Below are positions 16,479 to 25,134 of a DNA stretch of 64,000 bases, piece by piece (position 1 is the stretch's first letter; every line of letters starts with the position of its first letter). The translations under genes and the position numbers were made by a program. The notes below the pieces were generated by a model. The model did not search any database and was not told the DNA's origin. It saw nothing but the letters and a program-made list of their open reading frames with translations. The stretch comes from CAYVIB01 sp964451365 (GTDB lineage: Bacteria; Pseudomonadota; Gammaproteobacteria; Pseudomonadales; Cellvibrionaceae). Location: contig CAYVIB010000006.1 of the NCBI GenBank assembly GCA_964451365.1, positions 62,001 to 126,000 of the forward strand, given 5' to 3'.

Positions 16479-18584
16479 ATGCGTATTCGTCAGACCGTAT
16501 ACGCTGTTGTTGTTCTGGTAACATTTTTGATTGCCAGCAACGCGAGCAGCGTTGTCGTTCCTCCCCTCACTTACACACAAACCCAATCAGAGACCCTGGT
16601 CGATGTAATCTCCAAACTTCATTCCCGACACTATCGCGATCAACGCTTCGATGATGAACTGTCGGCTCGATTCCTGGACGCCTATATCGATAATCTTGAT
16701 CCGGCGCGTATGTTCTTTTACGACAAAGATGTCGCCGGCTTCAAGAAGAACGCGACCAAGTTCGATGATTTTTTTAAGTCTGGTGACCTGGACGCCGGTT
16801 ACGAAATCTATTCGACCTATCGCCAACGCGTTATCTCCCACCTGGAGTTCTCGCTGGAAGTGGTAAAGGACCGCAAGGTGGACTTTACCTTCACCAGTGA
16901 TGACGAATTGCTCCTGGATCGCGAGAATGTACCCTGGCCGACCACCCGCGCCGAAGCGGAAGATATCTGGTTCAAGCGGGTGAAGCTGAGCCTGCTGAAC
17001 CTGAAGCTGGCGGGCAAAACCCTGGACGAAGCCCGCGAAACGGTGGAAAAACGTTACAAGAATCAACTGAACCGTATTCAGCAGCAAAACAGCACCGACG
17101 TGTTCGAAACCCTCGTCAACGCGCTGACACTGCTTTATGACCCGCATACCAACTACTGGTCTCCGCGTACATCGGAGAACTTCAACATCAATATGTCCCT
17201 TTCGTTGGAGGGCATTGGCGCGGTACTGCAGTCCGAAGACGAGTTCACCAAGGTTGTGCGACTGGTAACCGGTGGCCCGGCGGAGAAGCAGGGGCAACTC
17301 AAGCCCACGGACCGCATTGTTGGTGTGGCCCAGGGTGACGATGGTGAAATGGTCGACGTCATCGGCTGGCGCCTGGACGAAGTGGTGCAGCTGATTCGCG
17401 GACCGAAAGACACCGTTGTGAAACTGGAGGTTCTGCCCGCCGAAGCCGTTGAAGGCGCAACCAAAACCATCAAGATCGCCCGTGCCCGGGTAAAACTCGA
17501 GGACCAGGCGGCCCAGAAAGCGGTATTTGAACTGGCAACCGAAGAAAAACGCTACAAGATTGGCGTGATCAACCTGCCTACCTTCTACATCGATTTTGAA
17601 GCGTACAACAATCGCGATCCCAACTATAAAAGCAGCACCCGTGACGTGGAGCGCCTGCTGGAAGAACTTAAAAAGGAGAATGTCGACGGTATTGTCCTGG
17701 ACCTGCGTAACAATGGCGGCGGCTCCCTGCGCGAAGCAACCCAACTGACCGACCTGTTCATCGACCAGGGCCCGGTGGTACAGATCCGCTCGCCGGACGG
17801 ACGGGTGGCGCGCCACAATCGCTCGCTGAAAAAAGCGGTTTATCGCGGCCCGCTGATCGTCATGATCAACCGCCTGAGTGCCTCCGCATCGGAAATCTTT
17901 GCCGGCGCCATCCAGGATTATGGCCGTGGCCTGATTGTCGGCTCACAGTCGTTCGGTAAGGGTACCGTGCAGTCCGTTACACCGCTGAAGGAAGGCCGGC
18001 TGAAACTGACGGAATCCAAGTTCTACCGGGTTTCCGGCGACAGCACTCAGCACCGCGGCGTCATTCCGGATATTGCAATGCCGATTTTGATCGACACCGA
18101 AGAAGTGGGTGAATCCGCTTACGATAACGCCCTTCCCTGGGACCAAATCCATGCGGTAAACCATGATAGTTATTTCAGCATCGCTACAATGATTCCGCAC
18201 CTGAAATCACAGCACGAAAAGCGCGCGGCCATCGACCCGGACTTCCGTTACCTGCTTGACCAGGCGGCGCTGATGGCGGAAAACAAGGATAAAAAGACCG
18301 TGTCGCTGAACGAGAAGAAGCGGCTGGCGGAAAAAGAAGAGATGGAGAAAAAAGCGGTACAGATCGAAAACAAGCGACGCATTGCCAAAAACCTGAAACC
18401 TTATACGACGCTGGAAGAATATCGCAAGGCGGAGAAGGAAGAAGAGGAAGCCGAGGCGGATGCCGCATCGCGCCAGGTTATTAAAGTTGACGGCGATGTG
18501 CTGTTGCAGGAAACCGGCCATATCATGGTGGACTTTATCCACCTGCTAAACCAGCCGGAAACCCAAACCGCATCCAACTTCTAA
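16479..18584 (+). CDS. prc: Carboxy-terminal (tail-specific) protease Prc
   Basis: This 701-residue periplasmic S41 protease has an N-terminal membrane or signal segment (residues 5-24), a long helical N-terminal region, a PDZ domain at about 235-325 and the protease core. The catalytic residues are S469 (in NRLSASASE), D480 and K494 (in SFGKGTVQ). Their spacing of 11 and 25 residues equals that of the E. coli Prc triad. A lysine/glutamate-rich C-terminal helical tail follows. Prc degrades proteins with hydrophobic C-termini and processes envelope substrates such as penicillin-binding protein 3 and murein hydrolases. xthA follows after 31 bp. An unusually long upstream gap precedes it. Confidence 0.96.
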   Translation: MRIRQTVYAVVVLVTFLIASNASSVVVPPLTYTQTQSETLVDVISKLHSRHYRDQRFDDELSARFLDAYIDNLDPARMFFYDKDVAGFKKNATKFDDFFKSGDLDAGYEIYSTYRQRVISHLEFSLEVVKDRKVDFTFTSDDELLLDRENVPWPTTRAEAEDIWFKRVKLSLLNLKLAGKTLDEARETVEKRYKNQLNRIQQQNSTDVFETLVNALTLLYDPHTNYWSPRTSENFNINMSLSLEGIGAVLQSEDEFTKVVRLVTGGPAEKQGQLKPTDRIVGVAQGDDGEMVDVIGWRLDEVVQLIRGPKDTVVKLEVLPAEAVEGATKTIKIARARVKLEDQAAQKAVFELATEEKRYKIGVINLPTFYIDFEAYNNRDPNYKSSTRDVERLLEELKKENVDGIVLDLRNNGGGSLREATQLTDLFIDQGPVVQIRSPDGRVARHNRSLKKAVYRGPLIVMINRLSASASEIFAGAIQDYGRGLIVGSQSFGKGTVQSVTPLKEGRLKLTESKFYRVSGDSTQHRGVIPDIAMPILIDTEEVGESAYDNALPWDQIHAVNHDSYFSIATMIPHLKSQHEKRAAIDPDFRYLLDQAALMAENKDKKTVSLNEKKRLAEKEEMEKKAVQIENKRRIAKNLKPYTTLEEYRKAEKEEEEAEADAASRQVIKVDGDVLLQETGHIMVDFIHLLNQPETQTASNF

Positions 18585-18615
18585 CAACAAAAAAACAAGG
18601 ACCGCCTTCACGCAT

Positions 18616-19443
18616 ATGAAATGCGTATCCTTCAACGTCAATAGTATTCGCACACGGCTTCATCAACTTGAAGCCGTTGTTGCGAAATACAACCCTGATT
18701 TCATCGGCCTACAGGAAACCAAGGTTGTCGACGGCGACTTCCCGGTTGCCGCTATCGAAAAGCTCGGCTATCACGTCGAATTTTTCGGCCAGCCCACCCA
18801 CTACGGTGTGGCGCTGATGTCCAAAATCCCTTTTGCAGGTGTACAAAAAGGTTTTGCCGGTGACGACGATACCTGCCACAAACGTTTTATTTGCGGCGAG
18901 TTCAACCTGGAGAGCGGCCACCTGTTGACTGTGATCAACGGTTATTTTCCCCAGGGAGAAAGCCGCGACCACCCCACCAAGTTTCCCAACAAGCAGAAGT
19001 TTTACTCCGACCTGTTCGATCATCTGTGTGGCAACTGTTCACCGGATAAACCGCTGATCGTCATGGGGGATATGAATATTTCCCCGAACGATGATGATAT
19101 TGGTATCGGCGAGGACAATCGCCTGCGGTGGATAAAACAGGGCAAGTGCAGCTTTCTGCCGGAAGAGCGCGAGTGGCTGAAAAAGGTGACCGACTGGGGC
19201 CTGTTGGATACTTACCGCCACCCTGCCCTGGCGCGCGGCGAAAATGAAGAAAAATATAGTTGGTTTGATTATCGCAGCAAGGGTTTTGAACGCGATCCCA
19301 AACGGGGCCTGCGTATTGATTTTGTTCTCGCCACCCAATGCCTCGCGGATAGATGTATCGCCGCCGGGATTGACTATGATATTCGCGCTATGGAGCGCCC
19401 CTCTGATCACTGTCCTGTTTGGGCTGAGTTTGACGGCGTCTGA
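18616..19443 (+). CDS. xthA: Exodeoxyribonuclease III
   Basis: This 275-residue enzyme of the exonuclease-endonuclease-phosphatase superfamily acts in base-excision repair as an AP endonuclease and 3'-5' exonuclease. N7, E34 (LQETK), D151 and N153 (MGDMN) and D264/H265 (PSDHCPVW) are all at positions expected from E. coli ExoIII. The length matches the family (268 in E. coli). It starts 31 bp after prc, possibly on the same transcript, with AAGGA about 13 nt before the ATG. Confidence 0.96.
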   Translation: MKCVSFNVNSIRTRLHQLEAVVAKYNPDFIGLQETKVVDGDFPVAAIEKLGYHVEFFGQPTHYGVALMSKIPFAGVQKGFAGDDDTCHKRFICGEFNLESGHLLTVINGYFPQGESRDHPTKFPNKQKFYSDLFDHLCGNCSPDKPLIVMGDMNISPNDDDIGIGEDNRLRWIKQGKCSFLPEEREWLKKVTDWGLLDTYRHPALARGENEEKYSWFDYRSKGFERDPKRGLRIDFVLATQCLADRCIAAGIDYDIRAMERPSDHCPVWAEFDGV

Positions 19444-19469
19444 TTTTTGGACGCGCCACTAGCCGGAGC

Positions 19470-19570
19470 GGAACCGGGGAAAGGCAGGCTAGACGCGCCG
19501 TGAATCCATCCCTGGAGGCTCATCGTCGACTCCCTGTCTCCGATGGGCTGGCCCGCCTTTCCCCGGTTCC
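19470..19570. repeat. Palindromic intergenic repeat (REP/MITE-like)
   Basis: A perfect 16-bp inverted repeat (19470-19485, GGAACCGGGGAAAGGC; and 19555-19570) brackets 69 bp. The interior contains CCATCCCTGGAGGCTC and GACTCCCTGTC-type segments. It lies in the 282-bp gap between xthA and the deacetylase gene and has no coding content. It resembles gene-free repeats dispersed in many marine gammaproteobacterial genomes; that comparison is from memory and needs a genome-wide search. Confidence 0.55.
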
Positions 19571-19725
19571 TCTGTGCCGAAAACAGCCTCCCAGCGCTGT
19601 AGCCCGTATCTATTAGCTATCTCCAAACGCTCATCAGTTGTTGAGCCGTACGAAACCTCCTTCGTTGTGGTAAAGTCAAAACCCAAAATTTTGCTATCGC
19701 ATTATCCGCAAAAGAGGTCGTTATT

Positions 19726-20649
19726 TTGACTACCGCCTATATCACCCACCCCGACTGTATTAAACACGAGATGACCCAAGGCCACCCGGAGTCGCCGCAA
19801 CGCCTTTGGGCGATTAACCATGCGCTGATCCAGGCCCGGGTGATGGATCTGCTTAAACCTTATCAAGCACCCAAGGCCAACCGGGAACAGCTGCTCCGGG
19901 TCCATTCACGGGAGCATCTGGATTTTATTTATCAAAGCGCGCCGGAAGAAGGGCTTTTCATGATTGACCCGGATACCAGCATGAACCCTTACAGCCTGGA
20001 CGCCGCACTGCGCGCTGCCGGCGCAGTGGTAAATGCCTGCGATATGGTCATGGAGGGCAAGGCGGCAAATGCCTTCTGCGCCGTGCGGCCGCCAGGTCAT
20101 CACGCTGAGCGGGACCGCGCGATGGGCTTTTGCTTCTTTAACAACATCGCGGTCGGCGCCGCCCACGCAATGGAAAAGTATCAGCTAAAACGTGTCGCTA
20201 TCGTGGATTTCGACGTTCACCACGGCAATGGCACGGAGAATATTTTCAGGCACGACCCCCGCATACTGCTATGTTCTTCGTTCCAACATCCATTTTATCC
20301 CCACAGCGGCGATCCGTCCGTGGAGGGCCACCTGGCAAACGTTCCGCTTCCCGCCGGAACCGCCAGCGAGGCCTTTCGTGCCGCCATTGTCGAACAGTGG
20401 CTGCCGCAGCTTTACGATTTCGAGCCGGAAATTATTTTTATTTCCGCGGGGTTCGACGCCCATAAAAAAGATATGCTTGCCCAGTTGAATCTGGTCGAAG
20501 ACGATTATGCCTGGATCACGGAAGAAGTTATGAAAGTCGCGGGCGCGTTTTCGAACCATAGAGTTATTTCGTCATTGGAGGGGGGATATCATCTGGAGGC
20601 GCTGGGCGCTTCCATGGTGGCGCACATCAAGGCCTTGCTGCGGGTGTAA
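19726..20649 (+). CDS. Histone deacetylase-family (acetoin utilisation/AcuC-like) deacetylase
   Basis: This 307-residue zinc amidohydrolase begins with TTG, preceded by AGAGG at good spacing. Family signatures are GHPESPQRL (17-27), RPPGHHAE with tandem catalytic histidines, the metal-binding DFDVHHGNGT, and SAGFDAH with the second metal aspartate, ending in SLEGGYHLEALG. Bacterial members remove acetyl groups from proteins, polyamines or small molecules; the substrate cannot be told from sequence. It stands alone on the plus strand and converges on the DUF4382 lipoprotein gene. Confidence 0.93.
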   Translation: MTTAYITHPDCIKHEMTQGHPESPQRLWAINHALIQARVMDLLKPYQAPKANREQLLRVHSREHLDFIYQSAPEEGLFMIDPDTSMNPYSLDAALRAAGAVVNACDMVMEGKAANAFCAVRPPGHHAERDRAMGFCFFNNIAVGAAHAMEKYQLKRVAIVDFDVHHGNGTENIFRHDPRILLCSSFQHPFYPHSGDPSVEGHLANVPLPAGTASEAFRAAIVEQWLPQLYDFEPEIIFISAGFDAHKKDMLAQLNLVEDDYAWITEEVMKVAGAFSNHRVISSLEGGYHLEALGASMVAHIKALLRV

Positions 20650-20704
20650 AAAAAGCGCGTGTGGTGTCTTTACTACTGTTGCGACGACAGCACACCACAC
20701 ACGC
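20648..20704 (-). terminator. Intrinsic terminator of the DUF4382 lipoprotein gene
   Basis: The arms 20655-20667 and 20692-20704 pair over about 13 bp (GCGTGTGTGGTGT with one mismatch), followed on the minus strand by a run of seven T. It may also slow plus-strand transcripts from the deacetylase gene, although no T-run follows on that side. Confidence 0.75.
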
Positions 20705-20712
20705 CGGGTGGG

Positions 20713-21687
20713 TTAATCAGTAGCGGCTGATTCCTCCGCGTCAGTTTCCCCCAATACAACATCAAAAGTGGTTTCTGTGCCCTCTTCCACCGCTACCGTT
20801 GCGGTGCCGACAAAAGTCAGTTGATCCACCGCCTCCGGGTCGTCGATCGCGGCATCGCAGGTGTAGGCCAAGGTGTAATTACCCGCCGCCAAAAATCCCA
20901 ATTCATAGCTGTATGCATCGCCCTCGTACCTGACAAGGGAGGTGGTCAGGGGGTCGGTTTCCGCACCACTGACATCCGCCGGCGTGATGCCCGCGCCTGT
21001 AAAGGCATAGACGGCGCCCAAATCCGCCGATGGGTCTGTGCACGCCTCGGCAATAATATTGCCGTCCACGGTGCCACTGATACTGCCGGCCGAGACATTA
21101 TCGATCAGCCGCAGGACGGGTTTGAGCAGGATACTTTTTCCGGATGCCGCCGGAGGCGCGACAATGGATTTACGCAAATCAAAATCCACCGTGAAATCGG
21201 CGGTGCCGCCCGCAAGAACCGTAAACCCCCGAACCAGCTTCAAACCGGCCTGGCTACCGCTGGGAACCCGCAGTTCCAGCTGGGTGCCGGTTTCGGTTTC
21301 AATATAGCTGTCCAAAACATCATCCTGCTCCGCATTTACGTGCAGGCGTATCCATTCATACCGGCCGGCAGCCAGGGGAAAACCCGTTACGATGTTTTGC
21401 GACAATGTGCCCTGCAGGGCCAACAGATCGATGGTTTTGGGTTCATCAAAAAGAATTTCTATTGCTTCACCCTCGGCGGGCTTGATTGACACGCCCGAAA
21501 ATTCGACAACCACACTGGCCGCGTCGTCCACCGGCGCATCGGTTATCGCCAGGCTAAAACTGCCATTGGTGCCGGTCTGGCCGGATGATGCCGAAGAGTC
21601 ACCGCCTCCACCACAGGCCGCCAATATCGCTGCGCTCCCAAGGCCGACCAACATTGCCAAAACGGCTTTGGATTTTCCAGACTGCAT
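20713..21687 (-). CDS. DUF4382-domain lipoprotein, predicted ECF-sigma target
   Basis: This 324-residue lipoprotein has signal peptide MQSGKSKAVLAML... with lipobox LAAC (C25) followed by GGGG and a serine linker. It then has a DUF4382 beta-sandwich domain (GSFSLAITDAPVDDAASVVV..., to about residue 190). The C-terminal part resembles a carboxypeptidase-regulatory-like or Ig-like fold (SGTVDGNIIAEACTD...). A Shine-Dalgarno GGGGAA precedes the ATG by 6 nt. Upstream, GGAATA-N15-CGTTTA on the coding strand matches the two promoter-like sites around the ECF sigma gene 3 kb away, so I predict control by that sigma factor. Function of DUF4382 is unknown; it is surface or periplasmic. Confidence 0.88.
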   Translation of the reverse strand: MQSGKSKAVLAMLVGLGSAAILAACGGGGDSSASSGQTGTNGSFSLAITDAPVDDAASVVVEFSGVSIKPAEGEAIEILFDEPKTIDLLALQGTLSQNIVTGFPLAAGRYEWIRLHVNAEQDDVLDSYIETETGTQLELRVPSGSQAGLKLVRGFTVLAGGTADFTVDFDLRKSIVAPPAASGKSILLKPVLRLIDNVSAGSISGTVDGNIIAEACTDPSADLGAVYAFTGAGITPADVSGAETDPLTTSLVRYEGDAYSYELGFLAAGNYTLAYTCDAAIDDPEAVDQLTFVGTATVAVEEGTETTFDVVLGETDAEESAATD

Positions 21688-21723
21688 AAATTTTCCCCGA
21701 ATTTATCTGAATCATGTACGGGG

Positions 21724-21750
21724 TAAACGATTCGTCGACAAAGTTATTCC
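21724..21750 (-). promoter_or_regulatory. Candidate ECF-sigma promoter of the DUF4382 gene
   Basis: On the minus strand: GGAATA (21750-21745), 15 nt, CGTTTA (21729-21724), then CC. The predicted start would give a leader of about 30 nt to the ATG at 21687. The pattern matches GGAATA-N16-CGTAT(A/T) at 24547-24609. Confidence 0.55.
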
Positions 21751-21832
21751 CCTCCAGCCGCAATATCAGCTATGGTTATGAACGGGATCACAAAATCAAT
21801 CGTAGAATATAAAAAAGTACAGGTACTGTTTT

Positions 21833-22774
21833 TTGTTTCGTTTCCTTATTAATCACTTTCCGTTTCGACAACTTCTCTTACCACCACTGCTACTGATAAC
21901 GGCCGGTATCCATGCCGCGGAAAACAAATTCAAACCGGGACTGGAACTGAGTGCCGGAGTTTCCCACGACAGCAGTCTGGTGGTGGAGGAAATCGACCTG
22001 AACCGCAAGACCGGCGACGAAGCAACCAATTTGGAAGCCCGGGTTTCACTTGAGGCGCAGGCCGGCGGGTTTACCGGGGATTTAAGTTACACGGTGGCGG
22101 ATATTGATTACCGGGAGATGGACCAGTTTGACCTGAACACGCACTTGCTGATGTCGTCGCTGGGCTACGATATCGGCAAGGTCAACCTGGGTATCACCTA
22201 CTACCGGGCAGCCTCAGCCCTGGACGGTGAGGATTACCTGACACTCTCCAGCGGTTCCCCAACCCTGAGCTTTTTTGCCACGCCACGTATCTTCCTGCAG
22301 CTGGGTGTTGCCAATATAGAAAAGGAGTTTGAACAGAATCCAGCGCATGATGCGCAAAGCCAGCGTATCTTTGCCAGCAGCTATTACTTTCTCAGTTCGA
22401 TAAGGCACTACCTGGTGTTCACCTACGCCCAACGGGACGAGGACGCGAACGCCCTCGAATACGACTACACCGGCGACGAGATGGAATTGAGTTGGATAAA
22501 AGTGAGCGAGGTTTTCAACCGGGATCTGCGGCTAAGACTGGGCGCCAAGTTCGAGCGGCGCGACTACGCAATCTTGACCGTGGACGGGGTTACCAGCCAA
22601 GTTACCAGCCAAAGGCAGGATCGCCGCCGGGACGTTTATGGTGAGTTGACACTGGACCTGTCGAAACGAACATTTACAGGTTTTTCCTACCGTTATTCCC
22701 GGAACGACTCCAACGAAGATTTTGCGGAGTACGATCAACACAGCGCCGAACTCTACTTTGGTTTTAGAATTTAA
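21833..22774 (+). CDS. Outer-membrane beta-barrel protein of unknown function
   Basis: The 313-residue product begins with TTG (21833). An N-terminal signal peptide, cleaved near IHA-AEN, is followed by alternating amphipathic strands such as LELSAGVSHDSSL, AGGFTGDLSYTVADIDY, LYFGFRI. The composition and periodicity are those of an outer-membrane barrel of about 12-14 strands. It resembles the surface barrels that accompany exopolysaccharide or capsule genes, but I cannot name a family. It lies between the DUF4382 lipoprotein (divergent) and the subtilase (convergent, 3 bp between stops), so it may belong to the ECF-sigma locus. No clear copy of the GGAATA/CGTWTA signature is seen upstream. 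Confidence 0.8.
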   Translation: MFRFLINHFPFRQLLLPPLLLITAGIHAAENKFKPGLELSAGVSHDSSLVVEEIDLNRKTGDEATNLEARVSLEAQAGGFTGDLSYTVADIDYREMDQFDLNTHLLMSSLGYDIGKVNLGITYYRAASALDGEDYLTLSSGSPTLSFFATPRIFLQLGVANIEKEFEQNPAHDAQSQRIFASSYYFLSSIRHYLVFTYAQRDEDANALEYDYTGDEMELSWIKVSEVFNRDLRLRLGAKFERRDYAILTVDGVTSQVTSQRQDRRRDVYGELTLDLSKRTFTGFSYRYSRNDSNEDFAEYDQHSAELYFGFRI

Positions 22775-22777
22775 ACG

Positions 22778-24499
22778 CTAAAGCCGCGCATTGGCGGGCA
22801 ACTGAAGGAACCCGCGGCCGTAGGTTTCATCGATACCCACCTCACCCAAATCCAGCGCATTGTCCAGTATCAGGTTGATCGCCTCTTCGTTGGAATAATT
22901 CGCCAGCAGATAGGCAAAAGCCGCCGCGACAAAAGGTGCCGCGAACGAGGTGCCCGACGACGAGGCGTAGAGGTGCTGATTGTCCGCATGAACAATGTTC
23001 ACTCCCGGCGCGGCGATATCGATATACGGCCCCCGGTTAGCCCGGAAATAGGCATTCATTGCCTTGTTGACAGCCGTTACCGCGATGACACCGTCGTACG
23101 CGCCGGGATAGGCCGGGGGCGCGCCTGGGCCATTATTGCCAGCGGCGGCGATGACGATAATCCCCTTTTCTGTTGCGGTTTTTATAGCTTCTTTGAGCAC
23201 GCCGTTGCCGGGGCCGGAAAGGCTCATATTAATAACCTTGACGTTGGACTGAACCATCCAGTCCAGGGCCAGTAACAGGCTCTTGACCGAGGCTGCCTGG
23301 CCCAGCTCCGGTGTCTGATAAAACACACTGGCGGCATACAACTCGCCCTGGGGCAGTATGCCGGCAAACCGGGACGATTCGCCTACCAGTATGGATGCGA
23401 TGGCGGTGCCGTGATCCGTCGGAGCCACCAGCCCTTCCTCGATAAACGAACGGGAGCGGATCCTGGCCATGGCAACAGCATCGTGATCCAGGTTGACCTG
23501 CGAATCAATCAGCCCAATGGCTACCGGTGGAACGGTGGTCTGGTTCAAGGGTAAAGCTGTATGCGGCTCCCAGGCATCGTTGGAGAGTGTTTCCATCTCC
23601 GTGCCCGCTGCCTGGTATTGATAAAGATGATTGAAGTCGCCTTCCAACAGATCCCCCCGGGCATTGTCCGGTATATCGGCGGGGATACCTTCAAACTCCA
23701 CCAGCACCCGGTCGAGCCCGGCCAGTTGGGTTTGGCTGAGAATTTTTAAACCCTTGTTTTCCAGCCTGGCCACCGATTTGCTGTCGGTGATTACCAGCCA
23801 CTGGTTGCGCATCCGGTAAGAGCCATCCGGTTCGCGAACAATATCGTGGTAACGGCTTGCCGTGCGGGATTCTCCCTCGGCAGACTCTGCTTTATTTTTG
23901 CTCGCCGGTTTCTCCGACGCTTTGTCTTGCCCCCCTGCTCCATGGGCTTGCGCGTTTTCCGACCTGACCGCCAGAGCCCGCTCCTGTCCTGTTAACTTGT
24001 CGGCTTTCTGCTTCCGCAGGCCCGGGGCCTGTGCCATAGCCGAATGCGAAACACCTTTTTCGAGGCGGTTGTTCACCTGGTTCTCGGCCCGGTTTTCAAT
24101 CTGGTCATCCACCCGCTTCCGCACTTGGCTGGCCACCTGGCGTCCCACCTGCTTTTCAAGCTGGCGCTCCACCTGTCTTTCAACCTGTTTCTCCGCCTGC
24201 TTTTCCGCCTGGCGTTCGGCCTGCCTTTCCATTTGTCGCTCAACCTGCCGTTCGGCCTGGCGTTCCGCTTGTCTCTCGGCCTGGCGTTCCGCTCTTTCCG
24301 CCTCGCGCTCAGCCTGCCTCTCGGCCTGGCGCTCGGCTTGTCTTTCCGCCTCCTCGGCTCGCCGCTCAGCACCTCTGTCACTCTGTGCTAGGCTGAATTC
24401 AGTTACACATAAAATTAGCAAAAAGGATGTGACCGAAAATACCCGCCACCCAAAACGCCGGTTCGGCAATGTTTTATAAGAAAAAGACACAGTGAGCAT
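22778..24499 (-). CDS. Secreted subtilase (S8) with a long tetrapeptide xERQ-repeat segment
   Basis: I choose the ATG at 24499 (573 residues). Longer forms would start upstream of the predicted promoter and lack a signal peptide. Residues 14-39 are a signal peptide (ends FSLAQ). Residues about 44-148 are a charged helix of A/V/M/L-E-R/K-Q tetrads, for example AERQAERQAERQ. A linker of unknown structure follows, then an S8 protease domain with D332 (LIDSQ), H363 (DHGTAIAS), N455 (AAAGNNG) and S518 (SGTSFAAP). The usual D-[ST]-G is D-S-Q, a mild departure. It is divergent from an ECF sigma factor, with shared promoter-like boxes. It is probably secreted or surface-exposed; substrate unknown. 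Confidence 0.88.
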   Translation of the reverse strand: MLTVSFSYKTLPNRRFGWRVFSVTSFLLILCVTEFSLAQSDRGAERRAEEAERQAERQAERQAEREAERAERQAERQAERQAERQVERQMERQAERQAEKQAEKQVERQVERQLEKQVGRQVASQVRKRVDDQIENRAENQVNNRLEKGVSHSAMAQAPGLRKQKADKLTGQERALAVRSENAQAHGAGGQDKASEKPASKNKAESAEGESRTASRYHDIVREPDGSYRMRNQWLVITDSKSVARLENKGLKILSQTQLAGLDRVLVEFEGIPADIPDNARGDLLEGDFNHLYQYQAAGTEMETLSNDAWEPHTALPLNQTTVPPVAIGLIDSQVNLDHDAVAMARIRSRSFIEEGLVAPTDHGTAIASILVGESSRFAGILPQGELYAASVFYQTPELGQAASVKSLLLALDWMVQSNVKVINMSLSGPGNGVLKEAIKTATEKGIIVIAAAGNNGPGAPPAYPGAYDGVIAVTAVNKAMNAYFRANRGPYIDIAAPGVNIVHADNQHLYASSSGTSFAAPFVAAAFAYLLANYSNEEAINLILDNALDLGEVGIDETYGRGFLQLPANARL

Positions 24500-24546
24500 A
24501 GGAATAACCAGTTTTTTCAACCCTCGATACGAGGCGTTATGGCAAG

Positions 24547-24574
24547 AATACGTGTCAACCCGAATTTTTATTCC
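24547..24574 (-). promoter_or_regulatory. Candidate ECF-sigma promoter of the subtilase gene
   Basis: On the minus strand: GGAATA (24574-24569), 16 nt, CGTATT (24552-24547), which would give a leader of about 40 nt to the ATG at 24499. The -35-like box is the mirror image of the one for the sigma gene, so the two form a 9-bp inverted repeat with a 7-nt centre (24566-24590). Confidence 0.6.
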
Positions 24575-24581
24575 AGACAAG

Positions 24582-24609
24582 GGAATAAAACCCGCCCAGC
24601 GCACGTATA
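24582..24609 (+). promoter_or_regulatory. Candidate autoregulatory promoter of the ECF sigma gene
   Basis: GGAATA (24582-24587), 16 nt, CGTATA (24604-24609), then CC. The predicted start gives a leader of about 20 nt containing AGGA before the ATG at 24637. GGAA-type -35 and CGTAT/CGTC-type -10 boxes are typical of group IV sigma factors. Confidence 0.6.
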
Positions 24610-24636
24610 CCTCACACCATACATGATAGGACCTAT

Positions 24637-25134
24637 ATGGAATCATCGCGAGAAGTTCTGAAAAGGGAACTGAACCGATTGAGAAAATTCGCATATTCAC
24701 TTACGGGCAATAAACCCGACGCGGATGACCTGGTTCACGACCTGGCTGTCAAGGTGCTTGAAAAGGGGCTGCCTGAATACAGCGATCCTGTCCCATGGCT
24801 GATTACGCTTTGCAAGAACCTGTGGATCGATCAGCTCCGTTATCGTGAAGTGAGATCGCGTTCACAAGATTACGATTCACATCCCGAGGGTAATGTGATG
24901 ACACCCGGCGCAGAAATACACCTGCTTCATACCGAGCGGGTTTTACGTGGTTTAAAACGCCTGCCAGAGCATCACAGGCTGGCGTTGTCACTGGTGGCAA
25001 TCGATGGAATGAGTTACGCGGAAACAGCGAAGATTCTTGAAATCCCCATCGGCACCGTCATGAGCCGGGTGGCCAGGGCAAGGGAAATTTTGCTGGAACA
25101 GTTTAGCGAGCAGGCAGAAAAGGTGAAGGCATGA
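24637..25134 (+). CDS. ECF (group IV) RNA polymerase sigma factor
   Basis: This 165-residue sigma factor contains only regions 2 and 4. Region 2 is at about residues 8-75: FAYSLTGNKPDADDLVHDLAVKVLE, then PWLITLCKNLWIDQLRYR. Region 4 is at about 105-155: LPEHHRLALSLVAIDGMSYAETA..IPIGTVMSRVARARE, with a clear helix-turn-helix. AGGA precedes the ATG by 6 nt. It overlaps the anti-sigma gene by 4 bp (ATGA), the usual arrangement for a sigma/anti-sigma pair. It is divergent from the subtilase gene. Repeated GGAATA/CGTAT boxes suggest it controls itself, the subtilase and the DUF4382 lipoprotein. Confidence 0.95.
   Translation: MESSREVLKRELNRLRKFAYSLTGNKPDADDLVHDLAVKVLEKGLPEYSDPVPWLITLCKNLWIDQLRYREVRSRSQDYDSHPEGNVMTPGAEIHLLHTERVLRGLKRLPEHHRLALSLVAIDGMSYAETAKILEIPIGTVMSRVARAREILLEQFSEQAEKVKA

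Noticed and set aside
16587..17816. 409-codon minus-strand ORF opposite prc
   Set aside because: Antisense shadow of the conserved protease; no recognisable motifs.
24055..24370. Short tandem DNA repeats that could suggest a CRISPR array
   Set aside because: The repeats are 12-bp coding units in frame with the subtilase (xERQ tetrads), with no spacers.
22778..24700. Longer start (24700) for the subtilase
   Set aside because: It would begin inside the sigma gene and upstream of the predicted promoter, adding 67 residues before the signal peptide.
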